From Lachnospiraceae bacterium GAM79 (GTDB taxonomy: Bacteria > Bacillota > Clostridia > Lachnospirales > Lachnospiraceae), in NCBI GenBank assembly GCA_020735665.1, contig CP085928.1, positions 2,340,501 to 2,404,500 of the forward strand: DNA of 64,000 bases. The letters run 5' to 3'. Position numbers and translations under genes: made by a program. The notes under the pieces are model-generated. The model was not told the origin of the DNA. It did not search any database and saw nothing but the letters and a program-made list of their open reading frames with translations. Below are positions 51,197-61,641 of the stretch, piece by piece (the first letter of the stretch is position 1; every line of letters starts with the position of its first letter).

Positions 51197-54100
51197 TTAT
51201 TTCTGATTCTTACGTTTCTTATAGACAACAGTTCCTGCTCCTGCAAGTGATACTGACATCATAATGAGAAGGAAAGCTATCGGTGAATCATCACCTGTCT
51301 TTGGCTTATCTACTGTCTCCTCTGTCGTCGTTTCTGTTGTTGTCTCTGTAGTTGTTACTTCGGTTGTCTTCTCTGATGTAACTTCGGTTGTATCTTCCGA
51401 TGTTACCTCAGTCGTTTTCTCAGATGTAACTTCCGTAGTCTTTTCTGTAGTTGTCGTCTCAGAAGTATCTTCGGTGGTTGTCTCTGTAGTTGTGGTCTCA
51501 TCGTAGGTATCCACAAATGTTACATCTACTGTCTCATCTATCTCTACCTGAACATCTACTGTCTTACCATCCTTCTGAAGTCCTGTACCAATCGCATACT
51601 TGATGCTCTTAGTCTCATATCCATCGATATCATACTTGGTTTCTTCTACTGTATATTTGCCAGCAGGTTTTTCAAGTTCCAATGTATACTGCTTTGTAGT
51701 CACATCATACTTGAAATCATTCAATGAATATGTCTCGACATTTCCGGCTTCATCTGTAATCTTGAACTCGATCGCGCTAGCTGCTGTAGTCTTATCTACA
51801 GAACCAACAACCATCTTTGTAAGTACAAGTTTGCCCTTAGTTCCAACTCTTGTATTTGTAATCGTTATCTCGCCTGTTACAGGATCTGTCGTTACGCTGT
51901 CTGTATATTCAGCCGGTACATTTAATTCCTTGACGCTATATGAGATTAACTGTCCGGCATCATCATACTTTGGAAGATTTGTCCATGTATGCGTCCATGA
52001 ATTATTCTCATCCAACCGAGCTGCTACACCAGAAACGGCTGTTCCTGCATAAAGCTGTACGCTTACAAATGGTGCACGTTTATTGGCTTTATTGTTATTA
52101 TCGTTCCATATCTTCTTAACTGTTACAGAGGTAAGTTCTCTAGCGTAATCGTTTATGAACTCGACATCGATCGTTGTTCCATCTGCTACAGTTGCTGTTG
52201 CTGTATCGCCATTATCTTCGGTTCCGCTTCCTACCTTGTGGCTGGTTGTCAATGTATAACCTGTGATTCCTGCTACAGTTTCGACTACTGTGTAGTCACC
52301 TACTGCAAGGCCATCAATCTGTACACTGCCGCCTGCTGTTAACAGTTCTGCTCCGGTTACGGTCTTACTGTAGCTGTCTGGGCCTGTGATCTTAAAGCTG
52401 ATATCTGATGCTACATCTGTGAGTGTCTTGTCTCCACTTACTGTCTTCGTCAGCTTCAGGCTACCGACCTGCTTCTTATAGTTGTTTGTAAATGCTACTT
52501 CTGCTGTTCCGCCATTTGGTACGGCTGCCGTTGCTGTTGCTCCGGCTTCTGTACTTCCACCATCTACTTTGTAAGTAGTAGTGACTGTATAGCCGTTTGG
52601 TCCGGTAGTCGTCTCTTTCACCGTATAAGTTCCTTTTGCAAGATTATCGATCGTGTAACTACCGCTTGTATCAAGTTGTGTTCCTGATACTGTCTCACTG
52701 TAGCCATTTGGTCCGGCGATCTCAAAGCTAATAGTTCCTTTTACATCTGCAAAGCTTCTATCTCCTGTTACTGTCTTTGTCAGCTTCAGGCTTCCCGGAT
52801 TCTCTGCATAATTGTTTATAAACTCTACGTTACTGGTTACTCCATCTGTTACAGCTGCCGTTGCTGTCTTTCCGTCAACTTTGCTTCCGCTTCCTACCTT
52901 GTGGCTGGTTGTCAATGTATAACCTGTGATTCCCGCTACAGTTTCGACTACTGTGTAGTCACCTACTGCAAGGCCATCAATCTGTACACTGCCGCCTGCT
53001 GTTAACAGTTCTGCTCCGGTTACGGTCTTGCTGTAGCTGTCTGGGCCTGTGATCTTAAAGCTGATATCCGCTGCTACATCCGCAAGCGTCTTGTCTCCAC
53101 TTACTGTCTTTGTCAGTTTCAGGCTGCCGACCTGCTTCTTGTAGTTGTTTGTAAATGCTACTTCTGCTGTTCCGCCATTTGGTACGGCTGCTGTTGCTGT
53201 TGCTCCGGCTTCTGTACTTCCACCATCTACTTTGTAAGTAGTAGTGACTGTATAGCCGTTTGGTCCGGTAGTCGTCTCTTTCACCGTATAAGTTCCTTTT
53301 GCAAGATTATCGATCGTGTAACTACCGCTTGTATCAAGTTGTGTTCCTGATACTGTCTCACTGTAGCCATTTGGTCCGGCGATCTCAAAGCTAATAGTTC
53401 CTTTTACATCTGCAAAGCTTCTATCTCCTGTTACTGTCTTTGTCAGCTTCAGGCTTCCCGGATTCTCTGCATAATTGTTTATAAACTCTACGTTGCTAGT
53501 TGCTCCATCTGTTACAGCTGCCGTTGCTGTCTTTCCGTCAACTTTGCTTCCGCTTCCTACCTTGTGGCTGGTTGTCAATGTATAACCTGTGATTCCTGCT
53601 ACAGTTTCGACTACTGTGTAGTCACCTACTGCAAGGCCATCAATCTGTACACTGCCGCCTGCTGTTAACAGTTCTGCTCCGGTTACGGTCTTACTGTAGC
53701 TGTCTGGGCCTGTGATCTTAAAGCTGATATCTGATGCTACATCTGTGAGTGTCTTGTCTCCACTTACTGTCTTTGTCAGCTTCAGGCTGCCGACCTGCTT
53801 CTTGTAGTTGTTTGTAAATGCTACTTCTGCTGTTCCGCCATTTGGTACGGCTGCTGTTGCTGTCTTGCCGTCAACTTTGCTTCCGCTTCCTACCTTATGG
53901 CTGGTTGTCAATGTATAACCTGTGATTCCTGCTACAGTTTCGACTACTGTGTAATCACCTACTGCAAGGCCATCAATCTGTACACTGCCGCCTGCTGTTA
54001 ACAGTTCTGCTCCGGTTACGGTCTTACTGTAGCTGTCTGGGCCTGTGATCTTAAAGCTGATATCTGATGCTACATCTGTGAGTGTCTTGTCTCCACTTAC

Positions 54101-57100
54101 TGTCTTTGTCAGCTTCAGGCTGCCGACCTGCTTCTTGTAGTTGTTTGTAAATGCTACTTCTGCTGTTCCGCCATTTGGTACGGCTGCTGTTGCTGTTGCT
54201 CCGGCTTCTGTACTTCCACCATCTACTTTGTAAGTAGTAGTGACTGTATAACCTGTTGATCCGGTCACAGTCTCTGTCACCGTATATGTTCCTTTTGCAA
54301 GATTATCAATCGTATAACTTCCGCTTGCATCCAGTTCTGTTCCGGCTATCGTCTTGCTATATCCGTTTGATCCGGCGATCTCAAAGCTGATATCCGCTGC
54401 TACATCCGCAAGCGTCTTGTCTCCACTTACTGTCTTTGTCAGTTTCAGACTTCCCGGATTCTTCGCATAATTGTTTACAAACTCTATGTTGCTGGTTGCT
54501 CCATCTGTTACAGCTGCCGTTGCTGTCTTTCCGTCAACTTTGCTTCCGCTTCCTACCTTATGGCTGGTTGTCAATGTATAACCTGTGATTCCTGCTACAG
54601 TTTCGACTACTGTGTAATCACCTACTGCAAGGCCATCAATCTGTACACTGCCGCCTGCTGTTAACAGTTCTGCTCCGGTTACGGTCTTACTGTAGCTGTC
54701 TGGGCCTGTGATCTTAAAGCTGATATCTGATGCTACATCTGTGAGTGTCTTGTCTCCACTTACTGTCTTTGTCAGCTTCAGGCTGCCGACCTGCTTCTTG
54801 TAGTTGTTTGTAAATGCTACTTCTGCTGTTCCGCCATTTGGTACGGCTGCTGTTGCTGTCTTGCCGTCAACTTTGCTTCCGCTTCCTACCTTATGGCTGG
54901 TTGTCAATGTATAACCTGTGATTCCTGCTACAGTTTCGACTACTGTGTAATCACCTACTGCAAGGCCATCAATCTGTACACTGCCGCCTGCTGTTAACAG
55001 TTCTACTCCGGTTACGGTCTTGCTGTAGCTGTCTGGGCCTGTGATCTTAAAGCTGATATCCGCTGCTACATCTGTGAGTGTCTTGTCTCCACTTACTATC
55101 TTTGTCAGTTTCAGGCTGCCGACCTGCTTCTTGTAGTTGTTTGTAAATGCTACTTCTGCTGTTCCGCCGTTTGGTACGGCTGCTGTTGCTGTCTTGCCAT
55201 CAACTTTGCTTCCGCTTCCTACCTTGTGGCTGGTTGTCAATGTATAACCTGTGATTCCTGCTACAGTTTCGACTACTGTGTAGTCACCTACTGCAAGGCC
55301 ATCAATCTGTACACTGCCGCCTGCTGTTAACAGTTCTACTCCGGTTACGGTCTTGCTGTAGCTGTCTGGGCCTGTGATCTTAAAGCTGATATCCGCTGCT
55401 ACATCTGTGAGTGTCTTGTCTCCACTTACTATCTTTGTCAGTTTCAGGCTGCCGACCTGCTTCTTGTAGTTGTTTGTAAATGCTACTTCTGCTGTTCCGC
55501 CGTTTGGTACGGCTGCTGTTGCTGTCTTGCCATCAACTTTGCTTCCGCTTCCTACCTTGTGGCTGGTTGTCAATGTATAACCTGTGATTCCTGCTACAGT
55601 TTCGACTACTGTGTAGTCACCTACTGCAAGGCCATCAATCTGTACACTGCCGCCTGCTGTTAACAGTTCTGCTCCGGTTACGGTCTTACTGTAGCTGTCT
55701 GGGCCTGTGATCTCAAAGCTGATATCTGATGCTACATCTGTGAGTGTCTTATCTCCACTTACTGTCTTTGTCAGTTTCAGGCTGCCGACCTGCTTCTTGT
55801 AATTGTTTACAAACTCTATGTTGCTGGTTGCTCCATCTGTTACAGCTGCCGTTGCTGTCTTTCCGTCAACTTTGCTTCCGCTTCCTACCTTGTGGCTGGT
55901 TGTCAATGTATAACCTGTGATTCCTGCTACAGTTTCGACTACTGTGTAGTCACCTACTGCAAGGCCATCAATCTGTACACTGCCGCCTGCTGTTAACAGT
56001 TCTGCTCCGGTTACGGTCTTGCTGTAGCTGTCTGGGCCTGTGATCTTAAAGCTGATATCCGCTGCTACATCCGCAAGCGTCTTGTCTCCACTTACTGTCT
56101 TTGTCAGCTTCAGGCTTCCTGCCTTCTTTGTATAGGTATTAACAAAGTCTACCTCTGTATTCTTTTTTGCCTCTACAGTTGCAGTTGCTACTTTACCGGT
56201 TTTTTCGCTTCCACTTCCAACCGTATATTTAGTAGAATGCTTAAATCCTGTAATATCCGTTATTGTCTCGGTTATCGTATATTGACCCGGCACAAGACCA
56301 GTAAGGGTCTTTGTTCTGGTTGTTGCATCCAGGTCTTTGCCCTTTATGGTTGCACTGTAGCTTCCCGGTCCTTTTATTTCAAAGCTCAAACCATCCTTAA
56401 CATCAGCAAATGTCTTATCTCCACTTACTGTCTTTGTCAGAGTCAGGCTGCCACTCATATCTGCCGAATTATTGAAACTGATCATTTCCGGAATAGTATT
56501 ACCTATTAATATTCCATCTTCCGAATACTTATCTATACTGTTTATATCTGAATAAATCTCTCCTGTGGTAGCATCCTGCTTCACGCTTACGGTTGCAACA
56601 TAGAAGGATGTATCGTATGCAATATTCGAATTTGATCCTTTCTTCTCAGATATCTTGTAATAAAATTCTTTTCCTATATCCGAGGCTGTGTAATCTATTA
56701 CATTGAAATCACCAATACCGGTCGCAGTGCTTGACGTAATCTGCTGGTTTACACCAGACGTCTTGTCTGTATATGTGATCTCTTTCTGACCATTTACAGA
56801 ACTGATACTTGGTTTATTTATCTCCTGAAGTTCAAATGTAAACGCCTCATACTTCTGTAGATTTTTCGTTGATCCATCTATAGTCTTCTTTATCTGAAAA
56901 CTACCTTTTTCGTTGTTATATCTCAGGTAACTGCTGGTTACAATCCTCTCCAACTGGGAGGTCTGCTGTACCTTCTTATAATCGTCACCCGGAAGTACAA
57001 AATACATAGGATCCGGATTCACCTTATATCCAAGCTGAGATCCTGTCTCAACCAATGCATATACAATATCGAGTCGGAGATTGTCAATTACCCACTCCGT

Positions 57101-60007
57101 CTCATCATCTCTCAGTGTCTTCTCCTTTTCCGGAGTGGCACTGCTGTCATATGTATATAATCCGGTTGCTTCATCATATGTTGCTCTGTATATCTTAAAG
57201 GAGGATCCTCCCAATGGTTTCATATTACCATCGGTTCCTCTGTAATACTTTAACAATGTTATAGATCCGGTATCACCGGCACCCTGTACCTTTGATGAAT
57301 ATGCGTAATTATATCTGGAAACCTGATCCTTTGTATCAACAGTTTCTACGCCTTTCACTGTAAATGTATTACCACTGTTTTCAAATGTAATCTTGTCTGA
57401 ATCCGCAGCAGTTCCATCACCATAAAGAGCCAGCTTTACTGTATATGTGATCTGGATATGTGTTTCATCAGGAATCTTAAATGTAATGCGGTTATTCAGC
57501 TTATCATACGAAAATGACGCTGAACTGCACTCCGATGAATTTCCGTCATCATCAATCTGCTTGATCTTGACTGTAGATGGATCAAGGATCAGGCTGGTAC
57601 CCATATCATCCTCACAAGTAAGAACATCTGTACCTGATGCCAGATCATATCCACATTTATTAATATCAACGGTATAGAATATTTTATCAACGCTCTTGCT
57701 GGTATTATATTCCATCTGTTTGTCTACAAGTTTTCCCGGTGTCAGCTGTGACGACACCGTCTTCTTTCCCACACTTGTTCCGTCATAAGTAGCTGATACC
57801 TTGTTCTTAAATGTAGTAGTTCCGCCCTTGTGGAATTTCATTCCATCCTTTACCTTGGCTGTATATGTGACATATATACCACGTTGGTTCGGCGCAGCAT
57901 TATTGATATTATCGATCATCTCCTGTGATAAAGTTACAGTAAAGACAACTTTTCCGTCTTCTGCAGATGTATCCGTAACACCAAGCTGCGAGCTCTGATA
58001 GTTATTATGGTTATCAAACCAGCCATCAACCTGTCCTGCACCCAGATAATCAACTGATTTCAGCACCATGTTGTCCGGCATCTCATCTGTAAAGATTATC
58101 TGCTTTCCAACCTCCGGAGTTATAGAATCGTCCTTTGAGAAATCAACCCATACATTGTATTGGATGGTTTCTTTGTCGTCGTCGGCAAAAAATGCTCTCT
58201 TATCCGTAATGCTGACAGCCTTGAATTTATAATCTGCAGATACCGGTATCACACCCTGTTTTCCATTACTCTTATATCGAACTTCACCTTTGTTTGAATA
58301 TGTTCCTATTGGATCTTCATCTGTTATGTGAGTCTTAAAGGTCAATGTCATATGTGCAGAGCCGCTTGCCTGCAATGATGCAATATATGAATCCTTAAAT
58401 GTAAGATTATTTTGTTTATTAAAGTCTGTATATGTGGTCTCCAGTACATCAGAATCCATCTGCTGGTTACTCTTTTCTGTGTACTTCAGGATAGTTGCAT
58501 CTGTATGGGTGTTATCAGTCAGTGTAACTTCCAGATTGCCGATATTGAAGTCATGATTTCCTGAAGCACCGTACAGACTATCATTTACCGCAACATCTGT
58601 AATATTTTCGCCTGTTGGTATATCCACATCTATCTTCCATGTCAGAATCTTTGAAGCTTCATCGTAAGATGCATAAGATTTCTTTGCCCAGTTTGACTCT
58701 GTAATTCCCACTTCGGCAGAAGTGTTGTACTTGTGTCCATCAAATTGAATATTTGTTACATCGTTCTGTGCGGTAACCTTTGATGAAGAACTCTGTGCGT
58801 CAGCCGACACATCTGTTGTATATTCATATGTGTATGTCTTATTATCGGTAGTTGTAAAATCACTCTTGGTAAAGGATATATCCTTAGATGCTCCGAGAGC
58901 AGTACCCCCAAGCATTTCTGTCACTTTATCTGTAACCCCGGACATATCAACCTTATCCCATCCAACGACTCCCGGTGTAACAGTTATCTTCCAAGTAACC
59001 TTTCCCGTTGTGCTGTCATATGTACCGTTCTTTGAAACAGATGGCATATCAAGATCCAGATTAACACTATTACTGTCTGATGTTTTAGGATTTCCTTTGT
59101 TTGTCGTATATTCTGTCTTGAATTTATTTGACTCGCTTCCTGTATAATGGTTTGTACCCTGTTCCAAAACAGATGCATCAGCCTTCATATCATATGTAAA
59201 GCTGATTTTCTGATTCTTTGTCATTGTTGAACCAATGGCTGTACTCAGTTCTGCCAGAGAACCATAGGTTGTACCATTATAAACAAAATTTGTGGCACCG
59301 GATAATGCAGATCCAGCCTCATCACTTAATACAAGATCCGAAATATTGTCATCCTTACATGTAATATCAACCTGATATGTCTGGTTTAATGTTCCGTCAG
59401 CATTCAGAGTTGCTTTACCTACAGTCTTCTTCGCTACTTCAAGATTACTTTCTGCCTGATTAAATACAACATGAATGTCAAATTTATTACCGCTGACAGC
59501 GATCGTCGCATCCGTGCTTGCTTTATTATCATCGTTATTAACCGAAACCACACCATCCAGGCTTGCCTTTCCTGAACGGTTGGAATAGTTATCATAATAA
59601 TCCTTATTAATAACAAGTGTGAACTCGCTACCGTTTATACTGTATTTACCCATCTCTGTATTGGTCGTATCATTAAACGGAACATTTGTGATACTGTCCA
59701 TACTGATATTATCAATGCCCAGATCGATCTTCGTTATGTAATCTCCTCCCGCTGTTGTCATTGAGGAATTCGGGAACTGCCAGTTGAAATTAATCCTCAC
59801 CTTCGTCTGGTCATTCAGCGTTATTCCGCTAGTTAACGGCTTGTACGCCCCCGCTGCTTCATCATAGTATTCAACGACCAGATTGGTTATCGTCATACTA
59901 TCATCATCGGCAAATACTGCACCTGAAAAATTAACAAATAATGTATTGATAACTAATACAAATGCAAGTAAAAATGCCACAATTTTACTTCGTTTCATTT
60001 GATTCAT
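51197..60007 (-). CDS. Giant sortase-anchored adhesin with isopeptide-type pilin repeats
   Basis: A 2,936-residue surface protein. A signal peptide covers residues 1-33. A long N-terminal adhesin region (about 35-1030) of beta-rich domains follows, then a SpaA-like fold (GSITLLKYYRG), a Spy0128-like pilin domain (GSFQIKKTIDG) and 13 units of 111 residues or so that begin GSLKLTKTVSGDKT and end in NNY. Each unit keeps a Lys (LTKTV), a Glu (TVVETV) and an Asn (NNY), as in self-linking Cna_B/DUF5979 domains. A Cna_B unit, one more related unit and a Thr-rich stalk precede the C-terminal sorting signal KPKTG, a membrane helix and KKRKNQK. KPKTG departs from LPxTG. AGGAGG precedes the ATG. No sortase gene is nearby. 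Confidence 0.9.
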   Translation of the reverse strand: MNQMKRSKIVAFLLAFVLVINTLFVNFSGAVFADDDSMTITNLVVEYYDEAAGAYKPLTSGITLNDQTKVRINFNWQFPNSSMTTAGGDYITKIDLGIDNISMDSITNVPFNDTTNTEMGKYSINGSEFTLVINKDYYDNYSNRSGKASLDGVVSVNNDDNKASTDATIAVSGNKFDIHVVFNQAESNLEVAKKTVGKATLNADGTLNQTYQVDITCKDDNISDLVLSDEAGSALSGATNFVYNGTTYGSLAELSTAIGSTMTKNQKISFTYDMKADASVLEQGTNHYTGSESNKFKTEYTTNKGNPKTSDSNSVNLDLDMPSVSKNGTYDSTTGKVTWKITVTPGVVGWDKVDMSGVTDKVTEMLGGTALGASKDISFTKSDFTTTDNKTYTYEYTTDVSADAQSSSSKVTAQNDVTNIQFDGHKYNTSAEVGITESNWAKKSYASYDEASKILTWKIDVDIPTGENITDVAVNDSLYGASGNHDFNIGNLEVTLTDNTHTDATILKYTEKSNQQMDSDVLETTYTDFNKQNNLTFKDSYIASLQASGSAHMTLTFKTHITDEDPIGTYSNKGEVRYKSNGKQGVIPVSADYKFKAVSITDKRAFFADDDKETIQYNVWVDFSKDDSITPEVGKQIIFTDEMPDNMVLKSVDYLGAGQVDGWFDNHNNYQSSQLGVTDTSAEDGKVVFTVTLSQEMIDNINNAAPNQRGIYVTYTAKVKDGMKFHKGGTTTFKNKVSATYDGTSVGKKTVSSQLTPGKLVDKQMEYNTSKSVDKIFYTVDINKCGYDLASGTDVLTCEDDMGTSLILDPSTVKIKQIDDDGNSSECSSASFSYDKLNNRITFKIPDETHIQITYTVKLALYGDGTAADSDKITFENSGNTFTVKGVETVDTKDQVSRYNYAYSSKVQGAGDTGSITLLKYYRGTDGNMKPLGGSSFKIYRATYDEATGLYTYDSSATPEKEKTLRDDETEWVIDNLRLDIVYALVETGSQLGYKVNPDPMYFVLPGDDYKKVQQTSQLERIVTSSYLRYNNEKGSFQIKKTIDGSTKNLQKYEAFTFELQEINKPSISSVNGQKEITYTDKTSGVNQQITSSTATGIGDFNVIDYTASDIGKEFYYKISEKKGSNSNIAYDTSFYVATVSVKQDATTGEIYSDINSIDKYSEDGILIGNTIPEMISFNNSADMSGSLTLTKTVSGDKTFADVKDGLSFEIKGPGSYSATIKGKDLDATTRTKTLTGLVPGQYTITETITDITGFKHSTKYTVGSGSEKTGKVATATVEAKKNTEVDFVNTYTKKAGSLKLTKTVSGDKTLADVAADISFKITGPDSYSKTVTGAELLTAGGSVQIDGLAVGDYTVVETVAGITGYTLTTSHKVGSGSKVDGKTATAAVTDGATSNIEFVNNYKKQVGSLKLTKTVSGDKTLTDVASDISFEITGPDSYSKTVTGAELLTAGGSVQIDGLAVGDYTVVETVAGITGYTLTTSHKVGSGSKVDGKTATAAVPNGGTAEVAFTNNYKKQVGSLKLTKIVSGDKTLTDVAADISFKITGPDSYSKTVTGVELLTAGGSVQIDGLAVGDYTVVETVAGITGYTLTTSHKVGSGSKVDGKTATAAVPNGGTAEVAFTNNYKKQVGSLKLTKIVSGDKTLTDVAADISFKITGPDSYSKTVTGVELLTAGGSVQIDGLAVGDYTVVETVAGITGYTLTTSHKVGSGSKVDGKTATAAVPNGGTAEVAFTNNYKKQVGSLKLTKTVSGDKTLTDVASDISFKITGPDSYSKTVTGAELLTAGGSVQIDGLAVGDYTVVETVAGITGYTLTTSHKVGSGSKVDGKTATAAVTDGATSNIEFVNNYAKNPGSLKLTKTVSGDKTLADVAADISFEIAGSNGYSKTIAGTELDASGSYTIDNLAKGTYTVTETVTGSTGYTVTTTYKVDGGSTEAGATATAAVPNGGTAEVAFTNNYKKQVGSLKLTKTVSGDKTLTDVASDISFKITGPDSYSKTVTGAELLTAGGSVQIDGLAVGDYTVVETVAGITGYTLTTSHKVGSGSKVDGKTATAAVPNGGTAEVAFTNNYKKQVGSLKLTKTVSGDKTLTDVASDISFKITGPDSYSKTVTGAELLTAGGSVQIDGLAVGDYTVVETVAGITGYTLTTSHKVGSGSKVDGKTATAAVTDGATSNVEFINNYAENPGSLKLTKTVTGDRSFADVKGTISFEIAGPNGYSETVSGTQLDTSGSYTIDNLAKGTYTVKETTTGPNGYTVTTTYKVDGGSTEAGATATAAVPNGGTAEVAFTNNYKKQVGSLKLTKTVSGDKTLADVAADISFKITGPDSYSKTVTGAELLTAGGSVQIDGLAVGDYTVVETVAGITGYTLTTSHKVGSGSKVDGKTATAAVTDGVTSNVEFINNYAENPGSLKLTKTVTGDRSFADVKGTISFEIAGPNGYSETVSGTQLDTSGSYTIDNLAKGTYTVKETTTGPNGYTVTTTYKVDGGSTEAGATATAAVPNGGTAEVAFTNNYKKQVGSLKLTKTVSGDKTLTDVASDISFKITGPDSYSKTVTGAELLTAGGSVQIDGLAVGDYTVVETVAGITGYTLTTSHKVGSGTEDNGDTATATVADGTTIDVEFINDYARELTSVTVKKIWNDNNNKANKRAPFVSVQLYAGTAVSGVAARLDENNSWTHTWTNLPKYDDAGQLISYSVKELNVPAEYTDSVTTDPVTGEITITNTRVGTKGKLVLTKMVVGSVDKTTAASAIEFKITDEAGNVETYSLNDFKYDVTTKQYTLELEKPAGKYTVEETKYDIDGYETKSIKYAIGTGLQKDGKTVDVQVEIDETVDVTFVDTYDETTTTETTTEDTSETTTTEKTTEVTSEKTTEVTSEDTTEVTSEKTTEVTTTETTTETTTEETVDKPKTGDDSPIAFLLIMMSVSLAGAGTVVYKKRKNQK
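52140..56453. repeat. Thirteen tandem ~333-bp coding repeats in the adhesin gene
   Basis: Head-to-tail units of about 333 bp are nearly identical in DNA. For example, the two copies starting near 55141 and 55474 are 333 bp apart with very few differences. Two unit types exist: a common type (GPDSYSKTV... HKVGSGSKV) and a second type (NGYS... YKVDGGSTEAG) at about 52.5, 53.2 and 54.2 kb. The alternating block at 52.1-53.8 kb looks like duplication of a two-unit cassette. This is a likely assembly trouble spot and a source of length variation. Confidence 0.92.
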
Positions 60008-60108
60008 CTTTCTTCCTCCTACATTAAATATTCTTTCTCTCTGTACAACTCTACAGATTATTAAAATGAACAGACTACCCCCAGGGCATAAACGTTCCAG
60101 TTCACCAC

Positions 60109-60137
60109 ATCATACGCCATTATCATAAAAAAGTCAA
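60109..60137 (-). promoter_or_regulatory. Adhesin gene promoter
   Basis: On the minus strand, TTGACT (60132-60137), a 17-bp spacer and TATGAT (60109-60114). The transcript would have a leader of about 95 nt before the ATG at 60007, long enough for some post-transcriptional control, though no known motif is seen. Confidence 0.65.
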
Positions 60138-60194
60138 CAAAACGGCAGGGTTATATTTATTAAATTTTGCCAAGGATTAAGTTAATTTATTAAT

Positions 60195-61562
60195 TTAAGC
60201 TGATTGCTTATCTGTTATGCCCGCAGGCAGCCATTTTCCCTTCCATGCATAGAGCACCATAAGAACCGCTCCGAACGCCCATGAGACCGGATATAAGACA
60301 AAAATTCCGTCAATATCATGGAAAGTAGGAAGGATAAACTGAATCCACACGATACGGAACAGACATAAAGATGTCAGCAGTACGACCATTGGCGGTACAC
60401 TCTTTCCTGCCCCCCGGATGGTTCCTGCCAGACCGTGCATGATACTTAAAATGAAATAAAACGGGCAGAAGTACTTCATCGCCAGTTCTCCGTATGCGAC
60501 GACTGCATCATCATTTGTGAATAACCGCATCAACGGGTCTGAAAATACCAGAAGCAGGATTCCTGTGGTGATCGTATAGATCAATCCCATCGCGATCGTC
60601 ACCCACATGCCTTTCTTTACCCGGTCTATCTTTCCGGCTCCATAATTCTGTCCGGTAAATGTCGTAACTGCCATGCTGATACTCATAACCGGAAGGATAT
60701 TGAAGCCGTCGATCTTCAGATATGCGCCAAATCCCGCTACCGCATCTGCTCCGAATCCGTTCACACTGGACTGCACAAGGATATTTGACAGGGAAATGAC
60801 CATATTCTGGATTCCGGTTGGAAGTCCGATCTTCACGATACGTCCTGCCATCTGTCTATGTATCTTTATCTTTCTCAGAGAAACTCTGTAATCTGCTTTT
60901 ACGCGTATCAGATAACCGGTCGCAAGAACACTTGATACCACCTGACTGATATCTGTTGCGATCGCAGCGCCTTCTACACCCATGCCAAAGCCCCGGATCA
61001 GAACCAGATCGAGGATGATATTTGTAACCGATGCATACGCAAGGTAGATCAGTGAACGCTTCGAATTACCACCTGCGTTCAGGATGCCTGCTGCCATGTT
61101 ATATAGAACATTGAATAACAGTCCACCAGAATAAATCTGCAGATAGAGAACTGCGCCGTCAAATACTTCTTCCGGGGTATGCATCCACAAAAGAAGTCTG
61201 CGGCTGAACAGAACACCACCGATCGTAAGGATCACGCCTAATATAACAGATATCGCAAGGGCTGTATGAACAGCATCCTCTGTCTCTTTTTTCTTCTTTG
61301 CGCCCAGATACTGGGAAACTACAACACCTGCACCTACGGAAGCGCCCTGACTGAATGCGATCAGCAGGTAAATCACCGATGTACTGGAGCCGACTGCCGC
61401 AAGTGCATTCTTTCCTACAAAATTACCAACGATGATCGAATCTGCTGTGTTATACAACTGTTGCAGCAGATTTCCTAATATTAGTGGAATTGCAAAAAAT
61501 AATATATTTTTTACGATGCTTCCCTCTGTCATCAGAGTGCCTTTTTTCGTTTCTGACTTCAT
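60195..61562 (-). CDS. MATE-family exporter (second copy)
   Basis: A 455-residue, 12-helix MatE protein. Motifs are PLILGNLLQQLYNTADSIIVGNFVGKNALAAVG in the first half and FGADAVAGFGAYLKIDGFNILPVMSISMA in the second. It is more like the NorM/DinF-like branch with an intact first-helix pattern than the MATE protein at 49.5 kb, and the two are not recent duplicates. Substrate unknown. It lies 79 nt after the methyltransferase/MTHFR gene on the same strand and may share its transcript. Confidence 0.92.
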   Translation of the reverse strand: MKSETKKGTLMTEGSIVKNILFFAIPLILGNLLQQLYNTADSIIVGNFVGKNALAAVGSSTSVIYLLIAFSQGASVGAGVVVSQYLGAKKKKETEDAVHTALAISVILGVILTIGGVLFSRRLLLWMHTPEEVFDGAVLYLQIYSGGLLFNVLYNMAAGILNAGGNSKRSLIYLAYASVTNIILDLVLIRGFGMGVEGAAIATDISQVVSSVLATGYLIRVKADYRVSLRKIKIHRQMAGRIVKIGLPTGIQNMVISLSNILVQSSVNGFGADAVAGFGAYLKIDGFNILPVMSISMAVTTFTGQNYGAGKIDRVKKGMWVTIAMGLIYTITTGILLLVFSDPLMRLFTNDDAVVAYGELAMKYFCPFYFILSIMHGLAGTIRGAGKSVPPMVVLLTSLCLFRIVWIQFILPTFHDIDGIFVLYPVSWAFGAVLMVLYAWKGKWLPAGITDKQSA

Positions 61563-61641
61563 CTGTATCCCTCTGTTTCTGTCTTATCTGTCATGTAAGC
61601 TTTCCACCATCTAAATTCTTAGCAATGGCGTACTTCTATCA

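Noticed and set aside
52140-56453. CRISPR or mobile-element repeats
   Set aside because: The 333-bp repeats are in frame inside a single long coding sequence and encode folded domains.
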